From assembly GCA_000320545.1 (NCBI GenBank), contig ADNK01001198.1:28501-92500 (forward strand): a stretch of 64,000 nucleotides of DNA, read 5' to 3'. This DNA is from Bigelowiella natans CCMP2755. Lineage: Eukaryota > Cercozoa > Chlorarachniophyceae. This document shows positions 49,399 to 63,719 of the stretch, one piece after another; the first letter of the stretch is position 1, and every line of letters begins with the position of its first letter. A program made the position numbers and the translations under genes. The notes under the pieces are model-generated. The model was not told where the DNA came from, ran no database searches, and saw nothing but the letters and a program-made list of their open reading frames with translations.

Positions 49399-51980
49399 AT
49401 GTCTGTTTGGGACCGTAAAAGCTCCAGGCCTTTATATACGCGCCGTTTAGGCCACAAAGTCCATGGAAGATATTCCTTACCTCGTCAGAAGTCCCAGCCG
49501 TTGCCAACCGTGAAGAGAGCCGCCTCGTTGCCTCGAAGAGCCTCGGTTCCGAAAGTCGTCGAAGTTGTAGAGAACCCCGCAACATCGGAAGCTGAGCTTG
49601 GTATTAAAAGTATTTGAAATGATCGGAAGTTATTTTCAAACCAATCTTCTTAATTGACAGTGTTCAGAAATGCCGGAGAAATCGATACAAAGATACCTTT
49701 CAACATGATTGTCGGTATTAGGTAATCCTTGTTGTAGTGCTTCTTGGATTTTTCTTTCCATGACGGACAGCCTCCTTATTTCTTTTATTATAGATTTGAA
49801 CTGAGGCACGAGAAACTTCGCGATGAGGTCTTCGCATGCCAACAAATGGATGATCTCTTACTTCCTTCCATTGCCGCTTCGAGTTAAATATTTGTTTCAA
49901 ATATTTCATCAGTTGGATGGACAGCTTGTCGTGGTGACCCGTACTCATGCTGTCGGACTGTACCAATGGGCATCTTGGATTTTTTTCATCATCTTTGCCT
50001 TTGCAACGGCATACTCCGTGCACAAAATCGTAATAATGATGAACACTAACAAATTCGACGTTTTGCATTTCTTCATTCTTTTTGCAGTTATGTCACAGCA
50101 ATGATTGTTTTTACCATGTTATAGACGGGACCATTCACGTCGTTCCTGGTTATGCTTTGTTGGGGAGTCAGTGTCACCGTTAGTTTCTATAGTTCCGGTA
50201 GGATTTTCCGCATGATTATTTATCTAATTCTTAAATCGTTACGGAAATATTCTTTTTAATTGTATTTGTGTATTTAGTGGTATTAAAAGTACCTTTGGGG
50301 TTATTCTATGTTTCAGGGACTACAATCACACGCGCCACACAAAAGAATCGGCCTCGCGCTCTTTCTCTGACACAACAACAACGTTATTCGACATTATTTA
50401 GCTCAAGTTCAACAAATCATCATGGACCTATTACACCACCAAAGGTAGTAGTAGTACACCATTTTCTTTGGGATTCAAAAAGTGACACGTTCGAATTTTC
50501 CCCTTAGTTACATATCTTCTTATACTTGTGCACAAATCATCTTCTGCGCTTGATGATGTCTCATAATTCTAGATGTTATACACACCGCCACTGAAGGGCT
50601 CCTACCACAATGATGCGAGCTTGACGAAGAAGTTAGTTTCTTCAATGCCTAAGATAAGTCTCGACAGGGATGATGATGATGATGATGATGTTGGTGGTAG
50701 TGGTGACGATAACGATCACCATGACCATGACGATCAATCCTTCAAAGTGACGGGAACCATGTCCAAGAAGCTATTTGCAGCTGCAGATGCTCTTGATTCA
50801 CTGTTTATCCTTCCTCCCACTCCCTCGGTTTCAATTGTGAGGAAGAGGAGCAGATCCAGTTCTGGAACCTCCAAAGCATCACGGGGGGAAGGAGAAGAGG
50901 AAGATGAGAGTAAAATGGGGTTAGAGGAAATAAGAGGAGGAACTCCCAGCACACCCTGCAGGGACGTGATACAGACGAAGAAAAGCCAGAGGAAAATGAA
51001 AAGTAATTTATTGAGAAATAGAGCAAAGAGTAGCTCATCGGCTGGTTCTTGTCGTAAAAAAAAGAGAAGAATGCAACACGAAGCCAACCACACCCACCTC
51101 CAGCACCACCACCACCTCAATAGTAATAAAATCAAGAGAGGCGTGCCTTTGGGACCCGTGATCAATTGGTCTGGACAGCTCTCTGTGTTCTATCTCTTCG
51201 TATGGCATGTACCATTACAAGTCGGAATCAGCTTTGGACCAAGAATCGTTGGGTGCTGTATTATGGCGTTCGTTCTTATCCTTCTGCGTGCTGGTCGCCA
51301 TAAAGCCTTATGGCATGAAAGGTGAAGTAATGATGATAATGTAGTGAGATACCACCCTCTCTCAGCCTAGATTAGTACTAAATATCATTCCCAATTTCTT
51401 GTGACATTCTCGTGGGTGGCTGTTGCCATGGCCGTGTGTGTGATCATCTTCTAATGTGCTATTATCAAAAGGGCGGCGGTCGGTCCATTTGGATCAATGA
51501 GGCTTTTCCGTCCCCCAATGCCTACATTTCCCATTCGAATCATATTCTCACAGGTGGGTAGGGTAGGGGTAGGTATAGGGAAGGTAGGTAGGGCGATAGC
51601 TAGTGGAGTTACTAGTAGCTTGCAATTTGTGTTTGTTCTTAGGAGGAGGGCTAGATACTCTATAATTTTTTAACATCATCATCATCACATGTACTTCTTC
51701 TTCTTCTTCTTCTTCTTGAGGTCGTATGGATGAGTAATAGCACACAATAATTATTATATACATAAATTAACAATAGGCCCACCTTCCTAAGCTGTTCGAC
51801 CTCCGGTCAGCCATCCTTGCTATCCCAGAGGGTAGAAAGGCTGTCAGGGATGTTGCTGTTGGTGGCTACTGGACAGAGGGAATTACATCAGCTTTGCTGC
51901 CAAGCGGACTCTACAACAACACCCGTGCGTGGGGACTTCATAACGATAAGAGAGACAATAGAATACTAGCGTCAAGTTAA
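49399..51980 (+). CDS. Orphan multi-pass membrane protein A, 549 aa
   Basis: Not recognised. Nine exons: 49399-49600, 49661-49721, 49794-49827, 49913-50029, 50125-50197, 50317-50444, 50573-51321, 51472-51553, 51777-51980; 1650 nt, every phase closes, stop TAA. The N-terminus is basic (RRLGHKVHGRYSLPRQK), possibly an organelle presequence. Hydrophobic segments: ASWIFFIIFAFATAYSV, FTSFLVMLCWGVSVTVSFY, and VFYLFVWHVPL with IVGCCIMAFVLILL. A long exon (50573-51321) encodes an Asp/His/Ser/Lys-rich disordered loop between the second and third segments. The C-terminus is soluble. A TMEM223-like fold was considered but no motif confirms it. The 38-nt gap to the next gene on the same strand is very short. 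Confidence 0.75.
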
Positions 51981-52018
51981 TTAGTGTGCAAAGCTATTGT
52001 TCATAGAGAAAGTAGTCT

Positions 52019-52527
52019 ATGCACTTCACTTGTGTATATTGTATACTGTTGGCGTTGAAGTTGTAGCCATAGATGATTGTTCTCGATGATGTTCAGGTTT
52101 GAGGCAATTGGGGCACGTTATTATTAATTTTTTAATCCCAGCATTCTTCATCTTGCAGGTGGTAACATATTATGTACATTGGTAAACTAGTATGCGATGT
52201 ATTAAATATGCATAAACAACGTACATATAGTAATAATAATAATGATAAGAATAATATATGCAAAGTGTCAAGTAGGAGAAGGAGAAGGAGGGAGGAGTGG
52301 AATGATGAAAGATGCAGCAGATAATTATTGTTGAGTAGTGGTTTGACTGATATATGATGACATCATACGGAAAAACAGGGCCTAAGCGTACTAGTACCGT
52401 GGGCATGGGGCCATGCAGTCACCCTCTCCGCTCTCCTAGGAAAGGATATTGGGGTAGTAGAAGCTGTATAATATGTATACCCATGTATTAATACTTGTTT
52501 GCTATCATTATTACCAATCAACATGTG

Positions 52528-52564
<37 letters not shown>

Positions 52565-53066
52565 ATGTCAATGCAAAAGGTTTAGTACTTAGTTCATATC
52601 ACCACCCTCACCACCATCATCATCATCATCGCAGGTACATCTTTTGAAACGAGGTTTTCAAGCAATATCACGGATGTTCATCCACTCGTTCGCCTTCTTG
52701 GTGCCAGATTTTGGCCGATTATTCTCCCGCTTAGCTATACCTCTAAGATTGATCTTTTCGTTGCTCTCTGGAGTGGTTAAATCTGCGTTGAGGATAGTTC
52801 TCAACTACATTGTTCCTTCTGATACAGTCCTCACCTATGCAAGAGCTAGATTTGCAGAATTACAATCTTTGGCATCACCAATGTTGAGGATAGGGACTAG
52901 ATTGGCAAGAAATATTTCAACATTTGTCCATTACCTGACAGCACCTCTGATCGTGTCCTTTAAGTTGGCTTGTACCGCAATATCTGCTGTATCTCAAGCA
53001 ATTGCGTTTCTCTGCAGAGGACTCATTGGTGGCATATATCCTATCGTCTCCGCATGGTACTTATTG

Positions 53067-53101
<35 letters not shown>

Positions 53102-53165
53102 GATGTGTATTTCTGACAGCGACTACGTCTTAATTGGGAAAAAGAATGCAGCGAACAACTTTTAA

Positions 53166-53233
<68 letters not shown>

Positions 53234-54633
53234 TTTATAATTTTCATCCATCTTAACTTCTATGTCCTACCCATAGTCATCTATAATATTTTCCCTCCCC
53301 TCTATTTCCACAATAATCCCCTTGATGATAGTGTTTGTAACGAATTATTTCCACTTAACTTTCATCAGTATTTCGTTGATTCGAAGTGTCGCATTCGAGC
53401 CGATAAGGATTGTCATCGTCGCAGTCGTCACCGTCTTCCATACTTTCTTCAAGTAATACATCAGAATCCTTCTCCCTTCTCTTCCTCGCCCCCATTAGAG
53501 AGAAATACTACTTGTATTGAATCGTCACAACATTATTCATCATACAATACACTTCATCGTATCGTCGTCGTCATTACTGCCTTCATCGCCATGATCCTTT
53601 TCTTCATCTTTACCGTATATTATTATTCAGATTGATTAGTGAGATAGTGCGAGTAATAGTGTCGCTCTTGACGGCTGCTTTAAGTTTGATGCGTGCTTTG
53701 GCTCTTCGTGTTCCTGGTCTTGCCAAGTTTGCCAAGCAGGTAATAGTAGTAGTAATAGTAGTAGTAATGGTGGTATTAGGATTTATATCGAATAATAACA
53801 ATAATAAGGAAAACCACTAACTACTACTACTTTCATCGCTATTCACAGGTCAGTGACCAGCTGATTGCTCTCCAGAAGAGAGATCCGTTGTTTTGGTACA
53901 GAATGCGCGCTACAGCACTGGTTCTTGCCTCAGGGTAATACTATTTGGCAAAATAGCAGCTAATATTGCTTGCACCACCCTTTATTATTTATATATTGTG
54001 AATTTGGTGATGACAATGATGTTAATCAAAATACTTAGGTTGGTGGCGTCATTTGCTCTCTTGTTTTCGCCTGTAATTGCAATGACGTTATTGGCAAGTG
54101 TCAGTGTTCCAATTATGTTATTTCCTCCCTTTAGAGATTGGGTTCTTACAATACCAACGATATTGCTTCGTAGACCACAATTCAGTGCGAGCACAGAGTC
54201 GAACCCACCATCATCATCATCAACCACATCTTCTATTATGAGGATGATCTCTGGTGATAACGATGATGATAATGTCACCGGTGGTGGTAGTATTGATCAT
54301 AATGACGGCGATGGCGAAGGAGTCGGTACTGGTATTCTACCCAGTATCAGTAGCAGCAACAGCAGCACCACCAGTAACAACAATAGCAGCCAAACGGACA
54401 ATAATAATAATAATAGTAAGAGCAACATGATGGACGAAAAGAGGCACCAAAACAGTAGCAACGTCAACAATGGCGAAATAGAGCAGAAGAATAGGAAGTC
54501 GAGGCACTATCAAATATCGTCTTCATTAAACGCCAATGTAGCAGCAGCATCAACACCAAATGAAGAATCTAATCACAACTCGGATGACGAGGTTGTTGCT
54601 GACGCAGACGTCGGGCCCCTAGGCAGCACGTAG
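52019..54633 (+). CDS. Orphan hydrophobic protein B, about 425 aa
   Basis: Not recognised. Exons 52097-52158, 52635-53056, 53640-53739, 53849-53934, 54039-54633 are in phase and end in TAG. A 13-nt first exon (52019-52031, Met-His-Phe-Thr) is proposed because it has an ATG and a GT donor in the right phase, but it is weakly supported. The protein is a series of hydrophobic or amphipathic helices: NFLIPAFFIL, AFLVPDFGRLFSRL, RLIFSLLSGVVKSALRIVL, FKLACTAISAVSQAIAFL, VRVIVSLLTAALSLMRALAL and LLFSPVIAMTLLASVSVPIM. A Ser/Asn/Asp-rich disordered tail of about 150 residues follows. Membrane shaping or channel function cannot be inferred. Introns hold ACT and CT/GT repeats. Confidence 0.65.
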
Positions 54634-55687
54634 GCCCCTACTCACGTCAATTATTATTGCTGCAATTGGGCCATAAGGAAGAGAAGAAGAGATGAAGCAT
54701 AGAGATGAGGAACATCCCCTGGGAGGGAGAGGAGAAAGGCTAGCTGTTGTGCGGTTGTGGTGTATAGAAGCAGAAATATCGAAGTAGCATTGATGAAGCG
54801 ATTCTACGGTTTTGTTCAGATTGTTCGATTTTCTGTCCGGCATACTGCGCAGTCAAATGCATGTAGCATGAGTGCTAGAGTGGACATTGATGATGGACAC
54901 AGCAATGAGACACATCTAGACGCATGATGTGTACAAGATACATGACATGTATCACATTGGATGTCTATCATATTGCTAGATTGCATGTGTGTGATGTCCT
55001 AGTGTGTGTCACGCACGTGTGCGCATTGCTAGATTGCTAGATTGTCCATTGTTGTCTAGTTGTGTTCACGTCATTGCTTGTGTTGGTTGCACGCAGCACG
55101 TGGGCTAGTGGATCATCACTGGATCGCATGACATGCTGGCGTGGGCCTGCTAGCTGCATCTAGGCATGCGTGCTGCGTGCCATGCGTTTGCCACGTGGTG
55201 CGTATATGCGCACATCGCAACTTCGTCGGCTGTCGAGCACACCTTGCTAGCTTGGCTTGGCACATCTAGACGTGCTCTGGACGTCCAGAGCTAGAGAGGT
55301 GCACACTGCATCAGTATTTCCAGTGGATTTTCACGAGAGTTTCAGGTTGCAGCACTGCTGGACTGGAGCAAAAAGAAGCATTGAACATTGAACATTGAAC
55401 AACAATCGATGAACAATGAACTTGATGATGGACTGCATGCACTTCCAAAGTTTTGTGAGACATCACCACATTGGAACGCGTTGAGCTTTTTAGCTTTGCA
55501 TGACGAATGAGTAAAATTATGCGGTCATCGCCATGTGAATGAATGAAGCAGTTCCATGGGAGTGGTTGAGAGGATCGTGGGTCACACTGACTCATCCGTG
55601 CAATCACCAATTGGCAATCACCAGACTGGAGACGTCCACATTGGACGTCCATCGCGCCTTGGAGCACAGACATCGTACGACACGATT
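54634..55687. repeat. CTAG/palindrome island 6
   Basis: No gene. CTAGA and GCTAGC words, TCTAGACGTGCT shared with island 2, and an 18-bp perfect palindrome GCTCTGGACGTCCAGAGC (55274-55291). TGAACATTGAACATTGAAC near 55382. Between orphan B and the importin-like gene; its right end should hold the importin promoter. Confidence 0.68.
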
Positions 55688-56518
55688 TTCATCATGTCGT
55701 CTGCAGAAAAAATAGGGCAACGGTTGCAGTTGGAGAGATTGGCATTTGTTTTAGTTACTGCGACATGAAATATGGTCTATGTATGGACAAAACCGCATGC
55801 ATTTGATGAAACTTCTCGTGGGAACAGAGAGCTGCTAGGAGTGCTGCCAACCTTCGGAGCGTGTTGTGCACGTACTACGGCCTGAAAATAATACATAGAA
55901 CAAGAACAAGAGAACAAGGAGGAGGACGAAGACCTAAGCAAGAAAGACATCATGGAGGTCTTGCGAATCGTTAGTATGAGAGTGTGGTGGTGGTAGTGAT
56001 GGCTATGATAATGGTAAAAGAAAGTTCCTCGTACCACGTGCTGCTGCTGCTTGTTTCATATTGGACCTACCTATGATGATGAACCCTGCACTAGCTACAA
56101 AAAGAGTGGAGAACGATGGGAGAGGAATACGATGAATGCAAATCTAATCCATTGATGTCAGGCATGGAAGGAATTCGAAGGTGTCTGCATTGGCACTCAG
56201 GTGGAACATACTCACAGAGAGAGTAAGAGTTAGAGATAGGAGGATAACATATGGAAATGGAATATCGTATGACATATTTATAGGATCCAGACAACCCGAC
56301 ACGAATTGCTGCCGAGAGAAAGTATGGGGAAATGAGAAGCAACAGTTCCTACTATTTTCCCAAGCTTTTCCAAACTTTGCAGGTGATGATCATCAACACC
56401 CCTCTTTGCCCCATTTCCTCTATACTCTCTCTATACTCTCGATATTCTTTATTGCTACATGTACATGCACATGCACACGCATACACGCGTGCTCACTTGC
56501 CCTTAACACACATTAACA

Positions 56519-56551
<33 letters not shown>

Positions 56552-57461
56552 CTTCTTACAGTCCACGAACGATTCACGAGTGAGGATGTTCTGCTGCGTG
56601 ATGCTACGTCAGGATGTATGCAGTAACAGTATATTCATCTATACACACGCCAACTACTTACAAACACTCTTATGCTTGCACGTAGCTATACGACGTATTC
56701 AATGCCTCCGTGATGCATTTATATCATGATATGCATTTTCCCGATATATACACAATTCCAAAGCCACGTTGTTGCGACCAATATCACCGCCCTTCTTCCT
56801 CCTTATTTCTCCTTCTACTTCTTCTCGTCTCCCTACTTCATATGTATATATTATATATAGGTCAGCTCTGATGTATGGGGAAAGTCCTCTTCGCATGTAC
56901 TACTTAGCAAACACACGTTAAGAAGCAACATATGCTAACACTAGGGGCTTCATGCTTGATAAATCTCCTCTTCACATATATTAATAAGCACACCCTTTTC
57001 ACGTCATCCGATAAGACATATGGCGCTTCTGTGTATGTTGTTGCTCCCATTTTTTGTATCTATACATAGTGATTGAAATGCTCATATGTAGCGAGTAGCG
57101 TACGGTATCATTGAGCACAGAGAGCACCAGCAGCAGTAGCAAATGTCGTTACTTATCATGCTACTTATCATTTAGGTAAAGGGAGAGGTGAAGAAAAGCA
57201 TTTTGAGACTTGTGTCATCCCAGCAAAATGACGGTATAGCAATGCACACAAAAACTACTGAAAGCACAAAACACAGCTATTATACTAAGGAGAAGAGAGC
57301 ATGATGATTCTGATGGTTATTTAATGGAATGTGATTCATCTCTAATAATAGCCTATCGTCGTTGTCGTTGTTACGGTCTTTGTTTTCTTTTAGCAAAACT
57401 CTGCATTGCCCTGGCGGAAGCAGCAGGAGCTCTTGCGAGCCGCTGCTACAAAGGTACTACC

Positions 57462-57495
<34 letters not shown>

Positions 57496-57605
57496 TGGAA
57501 TATGGAGAAGCAAGAAAGGAGGCTAGAGATATGACAATAACAATAAGAAGAATAAGATGATGAATGTAGTAAATAGAGGAGGAGGAGATAGTGCAACATA
57601 CGTTG

Positions 57606-57644
<39 letters not shown>

Positions 57645-58128
57645 CATATATTTTACTTTGAAGCATGTACAAACACACGCACACGCATAGATACACCCAC
57701 ACGTCTTTTTCTTCTTCTTCTTCTACTTCTTCTACTTCTTCTACTACTTCTCCTTCTACTTTTACGCGCATAGACGATGATGGCTGGCCAGACCTCATTC
57801 CCTTCATCCTTAAAATGAGCACAAGTAATCATCCTTCACAGGTTGGTACTACTGCATACAGCAAATGACTTTCCAAACTGCAAACAGCAATATCAGCCTC
57901 TCTCCTCTCCGCCTCCTCCTCCTCTTACAACAATAAAATAAATACGTGAATGCCTTTCTTCCTCTTCTTCGCATTAAGAGGATAATAATGGTGCTGGCAT
58001 GATAATTCAGACAACAGCTTCCTTGACACTTGTTGCGACCATAGCTGAGTATGCAATGGAGAAATTGGTACTGCTGCTACTACAACAACAACTAATACTA
58101 CTACTACTGCTACTACTACTACTACTAC

Positions 58129-58180
<52 letters not shown>

Positions 58181-58373
58181 GAGAATATTGAAGATTATAA
58201 CTGATTACACCTAAGTTGTTCCTCTAACTAATATGAAATACATCTATGTGTTTGCTTATTTATCACCATACTCAAAGAAATCTCACAAGGGCACACTGGA
58301 AAAGCTTCATGGATGTATGTTGTTGTTGTCGTTAAAGTGTGGAATAATAATAAAAGTGAAAGGGCACTTCATC

Positions 58374-58411
<38 letters not shown>

Positions 58412-59158
58412 ACACACACCGCGGTTAGATAATTGTTGTAACAACTATCAGGGATTGGAAAGATCCTTCAAATGAACGTAGATGGAGGAGGAAGAGGAGG
58501 AGGCAAAGCAGTAGTTCTAGCCCAAGGTCCCCCTTCCCCTCCCCCTTACTTCCATTAATAATAATGCTCCTAATTTGATGATGGTATTATTGCTACTTTG
58601 TCCTATTTGCTGTTCAATATGTAATAATGCCTTAGTTGCTGCAATCAAGGCCCTTGTCCAAATATTGATGTCGCTCAAACCAGGTACTTATACTTCCTCA
58701 TATATATTATGTGTGTGTGTGTGTGTCTGTGTAGATATAACTATCATCATCATCAACATCATCAACATCATCAATATCATCATCATCTATTATTATAATT
58801 ATCATCTTCTACTCTCCTTTACACCACCACCATGCATCTAATTTCTGTGTGATGCACAAAGATTCCCCACCAGCAGCAGCATTTGGGAAACTGGTAGGAG
58901 GAATATTTAAGGTTTGTTTTTAGGCTATTTATTAGAGGAGTAGTATATATGAAATGAGAGATAATATAACCCCCCCACTATCATCATCATCAAAAATAAT
59001 CATATCTCACGTAAGTAATAAATAATATAACATAACCTCCTCCTCCTCCTCCTCCTCCTCCTCCTCCTCCTTGCTACTCTTCTCCATCCCAGATCACTGC
59101 TGATGTGAGTAGGAAGGATATGGAAGATAGGTTGTTGGAGCTCCTCACACAGGTACTG

Positions 59159-59189
<31 letters not shown>

Positions 59190-59346
59190 ATGATATATAT
59201 TCTATCAGTCGATAAATGATAGTACACTAGCAGCAATTGAAGGGGGGCTGTTGTTTGTTTGGGATTATGACAATTGTGTATGATGATGATGATGATGATG
59301 ACGGATGGACAATGAATTTTATACGTTAATGTAATAAGTGTACAAG

Positions 59347-59404
<58 letters not shown>

Positions 59405-59610
59405 ATATGTATGCGTAAGATCATCATTATCATCATCATCGTCGTCATCATCATTACTTCTCATTTTAACGTATTTCTTTGTTGTTGTTGTTGTTGTTGT
59501 TGTTGTTAATAGTCCATGACACTCGTCGTGAATCGTTTCAACATGATATTACCATTATCTCCCAAGATCATCGATTTGATGGTTAGCATTGCTATGAATG
59601 GGAATTCGGG

Positions 59611-59648
<38 letters not shown>

Positions 59649-60576
59649 TAGTAGTAGTAAGTAGAACTACACGATTAACTGATGATAATGTACTGCATGA
59701 TCATCTACTGATCTATCGATCCTTATTCGAAATGGCTTATAATTCTCAGAAGGAAGTTGCACTCCTGAAAACAAAAGATTGGCATTATCTATTATCGTAC
59801 AAATAGCGTCGAGGTAGTAATGGTAGCACTTGTAGTAGTAGAAGTTGTTGTTGTTGTTGTTGTAGTAGTAGTAGTAGTAGTAGCTGGTGCTGGTACTACT
59901 ACTACTCTTCCATTGGTTATCCTCCATTGATTTGCTACTTACTATTCTTTGTAGAGGTCGTTCAAACATCAAGACATTGCCATCGGTAGGAGCAAGAGAG
60001 TAGTACACCGTTATCTCATCATTATCATCACCTTCATCATCATCATTATCACCTTCATCATCATCATCATCATCATCATCACCTTCATCATCACCATCAT
60101 TACCATCATCGTCATCACTATCGTCATTGTGGTTACTACTTTTTATAAGAGAACTATTAACACAATTCCTCTCTCCCCCTCCTCCTCCTCCTCTAGAATG
60201 AGCAGCAACTGATGTTGTTTGTTGTTGGTTGTTGCTGGTGTATATTCTTTCCTGTTGTCGGATATATATATGACGTACTAAAGATCCAAAAGAGCGTGAT
60301 TCCCGCTGCCTTTTCATTCTTGAAGAAAGTGGAGATGGAGGTTGATGAATGGGCTGATCGGTCAGTGGCATTGCATAGCATTGTATCAATCAATCAATCA
60401 ATCAATTAATCAAGCCCTGCTTTAAGAACACACACACACACACACGTTGAACATGATTAAACGAAGATTGATTCCCTTTATCTGCTGCTGCTGCTATATA
60501 AAGAGGCTCTGCTGACTTTGAGGAGGAAGATTTCAGGTGCTGTTTGTTTGTTTGTCTGCTGCTGCTATTATTATCA

Positions 60577-60607
<31 letters not shown>

Positions 60608-61454
60608 AATTATTATCATTATTACCAACAGTACTACTGCTACTACTACTACTACTACTACTAAGACTTGTAGTAATAATAATGCTCTCCTCCTCCTCCT
60701 CCTCCTCCTCCTCCTCCTATTCATCACAAAATAACAATTACTTTTAGAGTTGGGATGGAGACTCTAGATTATCTCTCTTGCTATCTTGGTGCTGAAACAT
60801 TCTTCCCTGGTATGCATCATCGTGACTATCATTATCATCATGATTATCATCACTATCATCATCATCGTCATCGTCGTCGTCATCATCATCTTTCCTGATC
60901 CATGTATGATCGCAAGAAGATCTGATGATGATGATGATGACGATGATAACGATGATAATGATGATAATGATGATAGATGATGCTTGATGATGGCCTCTTC
61001 CACATTAAACTATAGCACCTAGTACTCAATCCCCTCTTATCTCTTATCATCATCAGGGCTATGGCGGTTACTTCCAGCTGCCTTCTCCTCCAAGAACTGG
61101 GTTTGCTGTTTTGAGTGTGTTTTGAGTTGTTTGAGCTATTATGCGTGGGTAGTATGATCACCATCATTCTTATCATCTCATCATCATTGTGCAACAACAA
61201 CAACAACAACAAATCAGAGAGAGAGGCATGCTGGATTGATGGGTATATGTGCTGCCTCTGAAGGTGTTAGTACTAGAAGTAGCAGTAGAAGTAGTAGAAG
61301 AAGAATAAACGAATGGATGAATTAACTAATTGGTTAGTATTTCTAACACCACCACAAGCATCATGCTAACATCAAATCCCCATTTCCAGTATTTGCACAT
61401 GCTGTTTATGGAAGAAGAAGAACAAATAGTGTCATCTCACGACAATGATACGTG

Positions 61455-61493
<39 letters not shown>

Positions 61494-62471
61494 GGATCCG
61501 CATCGAAGATATCCGAGCACTTACAGCCCCTGGTAGCGCTCCCCCTCCTAGTTTTTGTTACTACACCATCATGATCATCATTACACAACTGCCTCTCGTT
61601 TATTACTACTTCTTACTGCTGCTGCTACTTTTATGAGCACAAGCAACACACCATTACTCACCGAACAACACAAACAGCTTCTATGTGTTATTACTTGCTG
61701 CTAGATATATAACTACTTACTGCATATCCATCAAGACCCCCCCCCCCCCCCCCCCTTTCCCTCCACTTTCCTATTTCTTTCCTAAATAAAAGGTGAAGTT
61801 TATTGTCCCATTGATCAATAAAGACCCTCATGCCCGCGTTCGGTAAGTAGTAGTGATGAGTTATCAAGTTGGTGGTGGTGGTGCTGCTTTACTGAACGAC
61901 TTCTGTCTGCGAAAGCATTGCAAAACTGCAATGTAATGTTGCATCTATGCGTCGTCATGTCATCATATGGCGGTACATGTGTGTTTGCTATCGATGCTCA
62001 TATCGTCACATATATCTTCAGATGGGCCGCACTAAACACAGTAGCACACCTTTGTGCAGAATTCTCTCCTGCTCTCCAGCTGGCATTTGGAAGGTCTTGA
62101 GTTGCTTTGTCATGTGTGGTGGTGATGGTCAATTATCAGTGTGATAAATGATAGATATCACTTACTTCGTTACTTCCTTCATCACGTCATGTGAACAAAC
62201 ACAATATACTCAGTACGATTGCTGCAACTTACTACTGTTAGGCCTTTGTTAGAGGCAATTGTTGGAGCAATGCGAAATAGGTATTACTACTACCAATGGT
62301 ACATTAGTTTTTCAGTAGGAGAGAGTATATGGCGACTACCACGATTTATCATCATCATCATCATCACATCTCACCATCCAATCAATCATTGTTACTGCTT
62401 AGGAATAACCCTGCAAGAGTTACAAGAAACGCTGCTATGTGCATCGTTGATTATTGCTCGAGAGGTGTTTT

Positions 62472-62545
<74 letters not shown>

Positions 62546-63683
62546 TATTCATGTTGGTGTTGGTGGCAAATGATATATGGCAATAAATGCTGCTGCTGCT
62601 GCTGCTGCTACTGATGATGATGATGATGATGATGATGACGACGATGATGAAATAAGTAACCATGAACTACAAAGCGTTGTTTTTTTAATCTTTCTTGGCA
62701 AATAATGTCCACACATAAATTATAATGCAATGTGTATTGTGGGTGTGTCGCCTGTGGCGCCTAATTCATTTTCTCCTTGTGAATGATAACCGTAATCATC
62801 AGATGAAAAGAATACAATCCAGCATTTCCTCAAAGAGGTACTGTTACTAGTAGTAGTAGCAGTAGTAGCAGTAGCGCAGAAGAGGGGGAGCTTATATTTC
62901 TCCTTATTCTTCTTCTTCTTCTTCTTCTGCTCGATGATGGTGTTGTCTACAACTACTACTACTACTGAGTAACTAATGTCTGCTGTCGGTGTGTGTGTTA
63001 ATTAGACGCTATCTGCAATCAATGACCTTTTGAAACCTTCAAGGTACACCGAACATCTATTATTATTATTAGTAGTAGTAATAGTAGTAGTGTGTTTTTA
63101 ATGATGATGATTATGATGATGATGATGAGGGTGCGTGTTTGTGTTGTATTCGTATCATTGTTGATGACTGACTTTAACCATCACCACCACCACCACCACC
63201 ACCACCACAAAAGAGATCCAAGGGTGCTATCAGGAGCTCTCGCTGCTTTGGCAGCTACTGCAGAATCAGTAATAATAGCAATAATAACAACAACAAGAAT
63301 AATAATAATAAGAAGAGGTCGTCATTTACAACAAAAACAACAACTACTACTACTGATATATCCACGTACAATCCCACTCCTTTTTGGAGAGAAGAAGGTG
63401 TTCTTGATTGATGAAGGGCACTCATGCATTCTGTGTGATTGTTCTTGCTGATTATTTGTATAAAGGCTGCGGCAGAAAATTTTACCCAATATTACCAAAA
63501 CTTCATGCCAAACGTTGTGCGGCTGCTCATAGGTAGTGACTTTGCATTTGAATATAACAAGAGGGAGAGAGGGAGGGGAGATACAGAATACTTCCAACAG
63601 TAGTATCAGACGATGCGCGAGGTATATATGCGTAGTACTGCTTCAACTACTACTATATCGCACCTGACTATTGCTATTACGTG

Positions 63684-63719
<36 letters not shown>

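Noticed and set aside
50101-50125. An 18-nt intron as in nucleomorph genomes
   Set aside because: A normal 95-nt intron (50030-50124) joins the flanking exons in phase.
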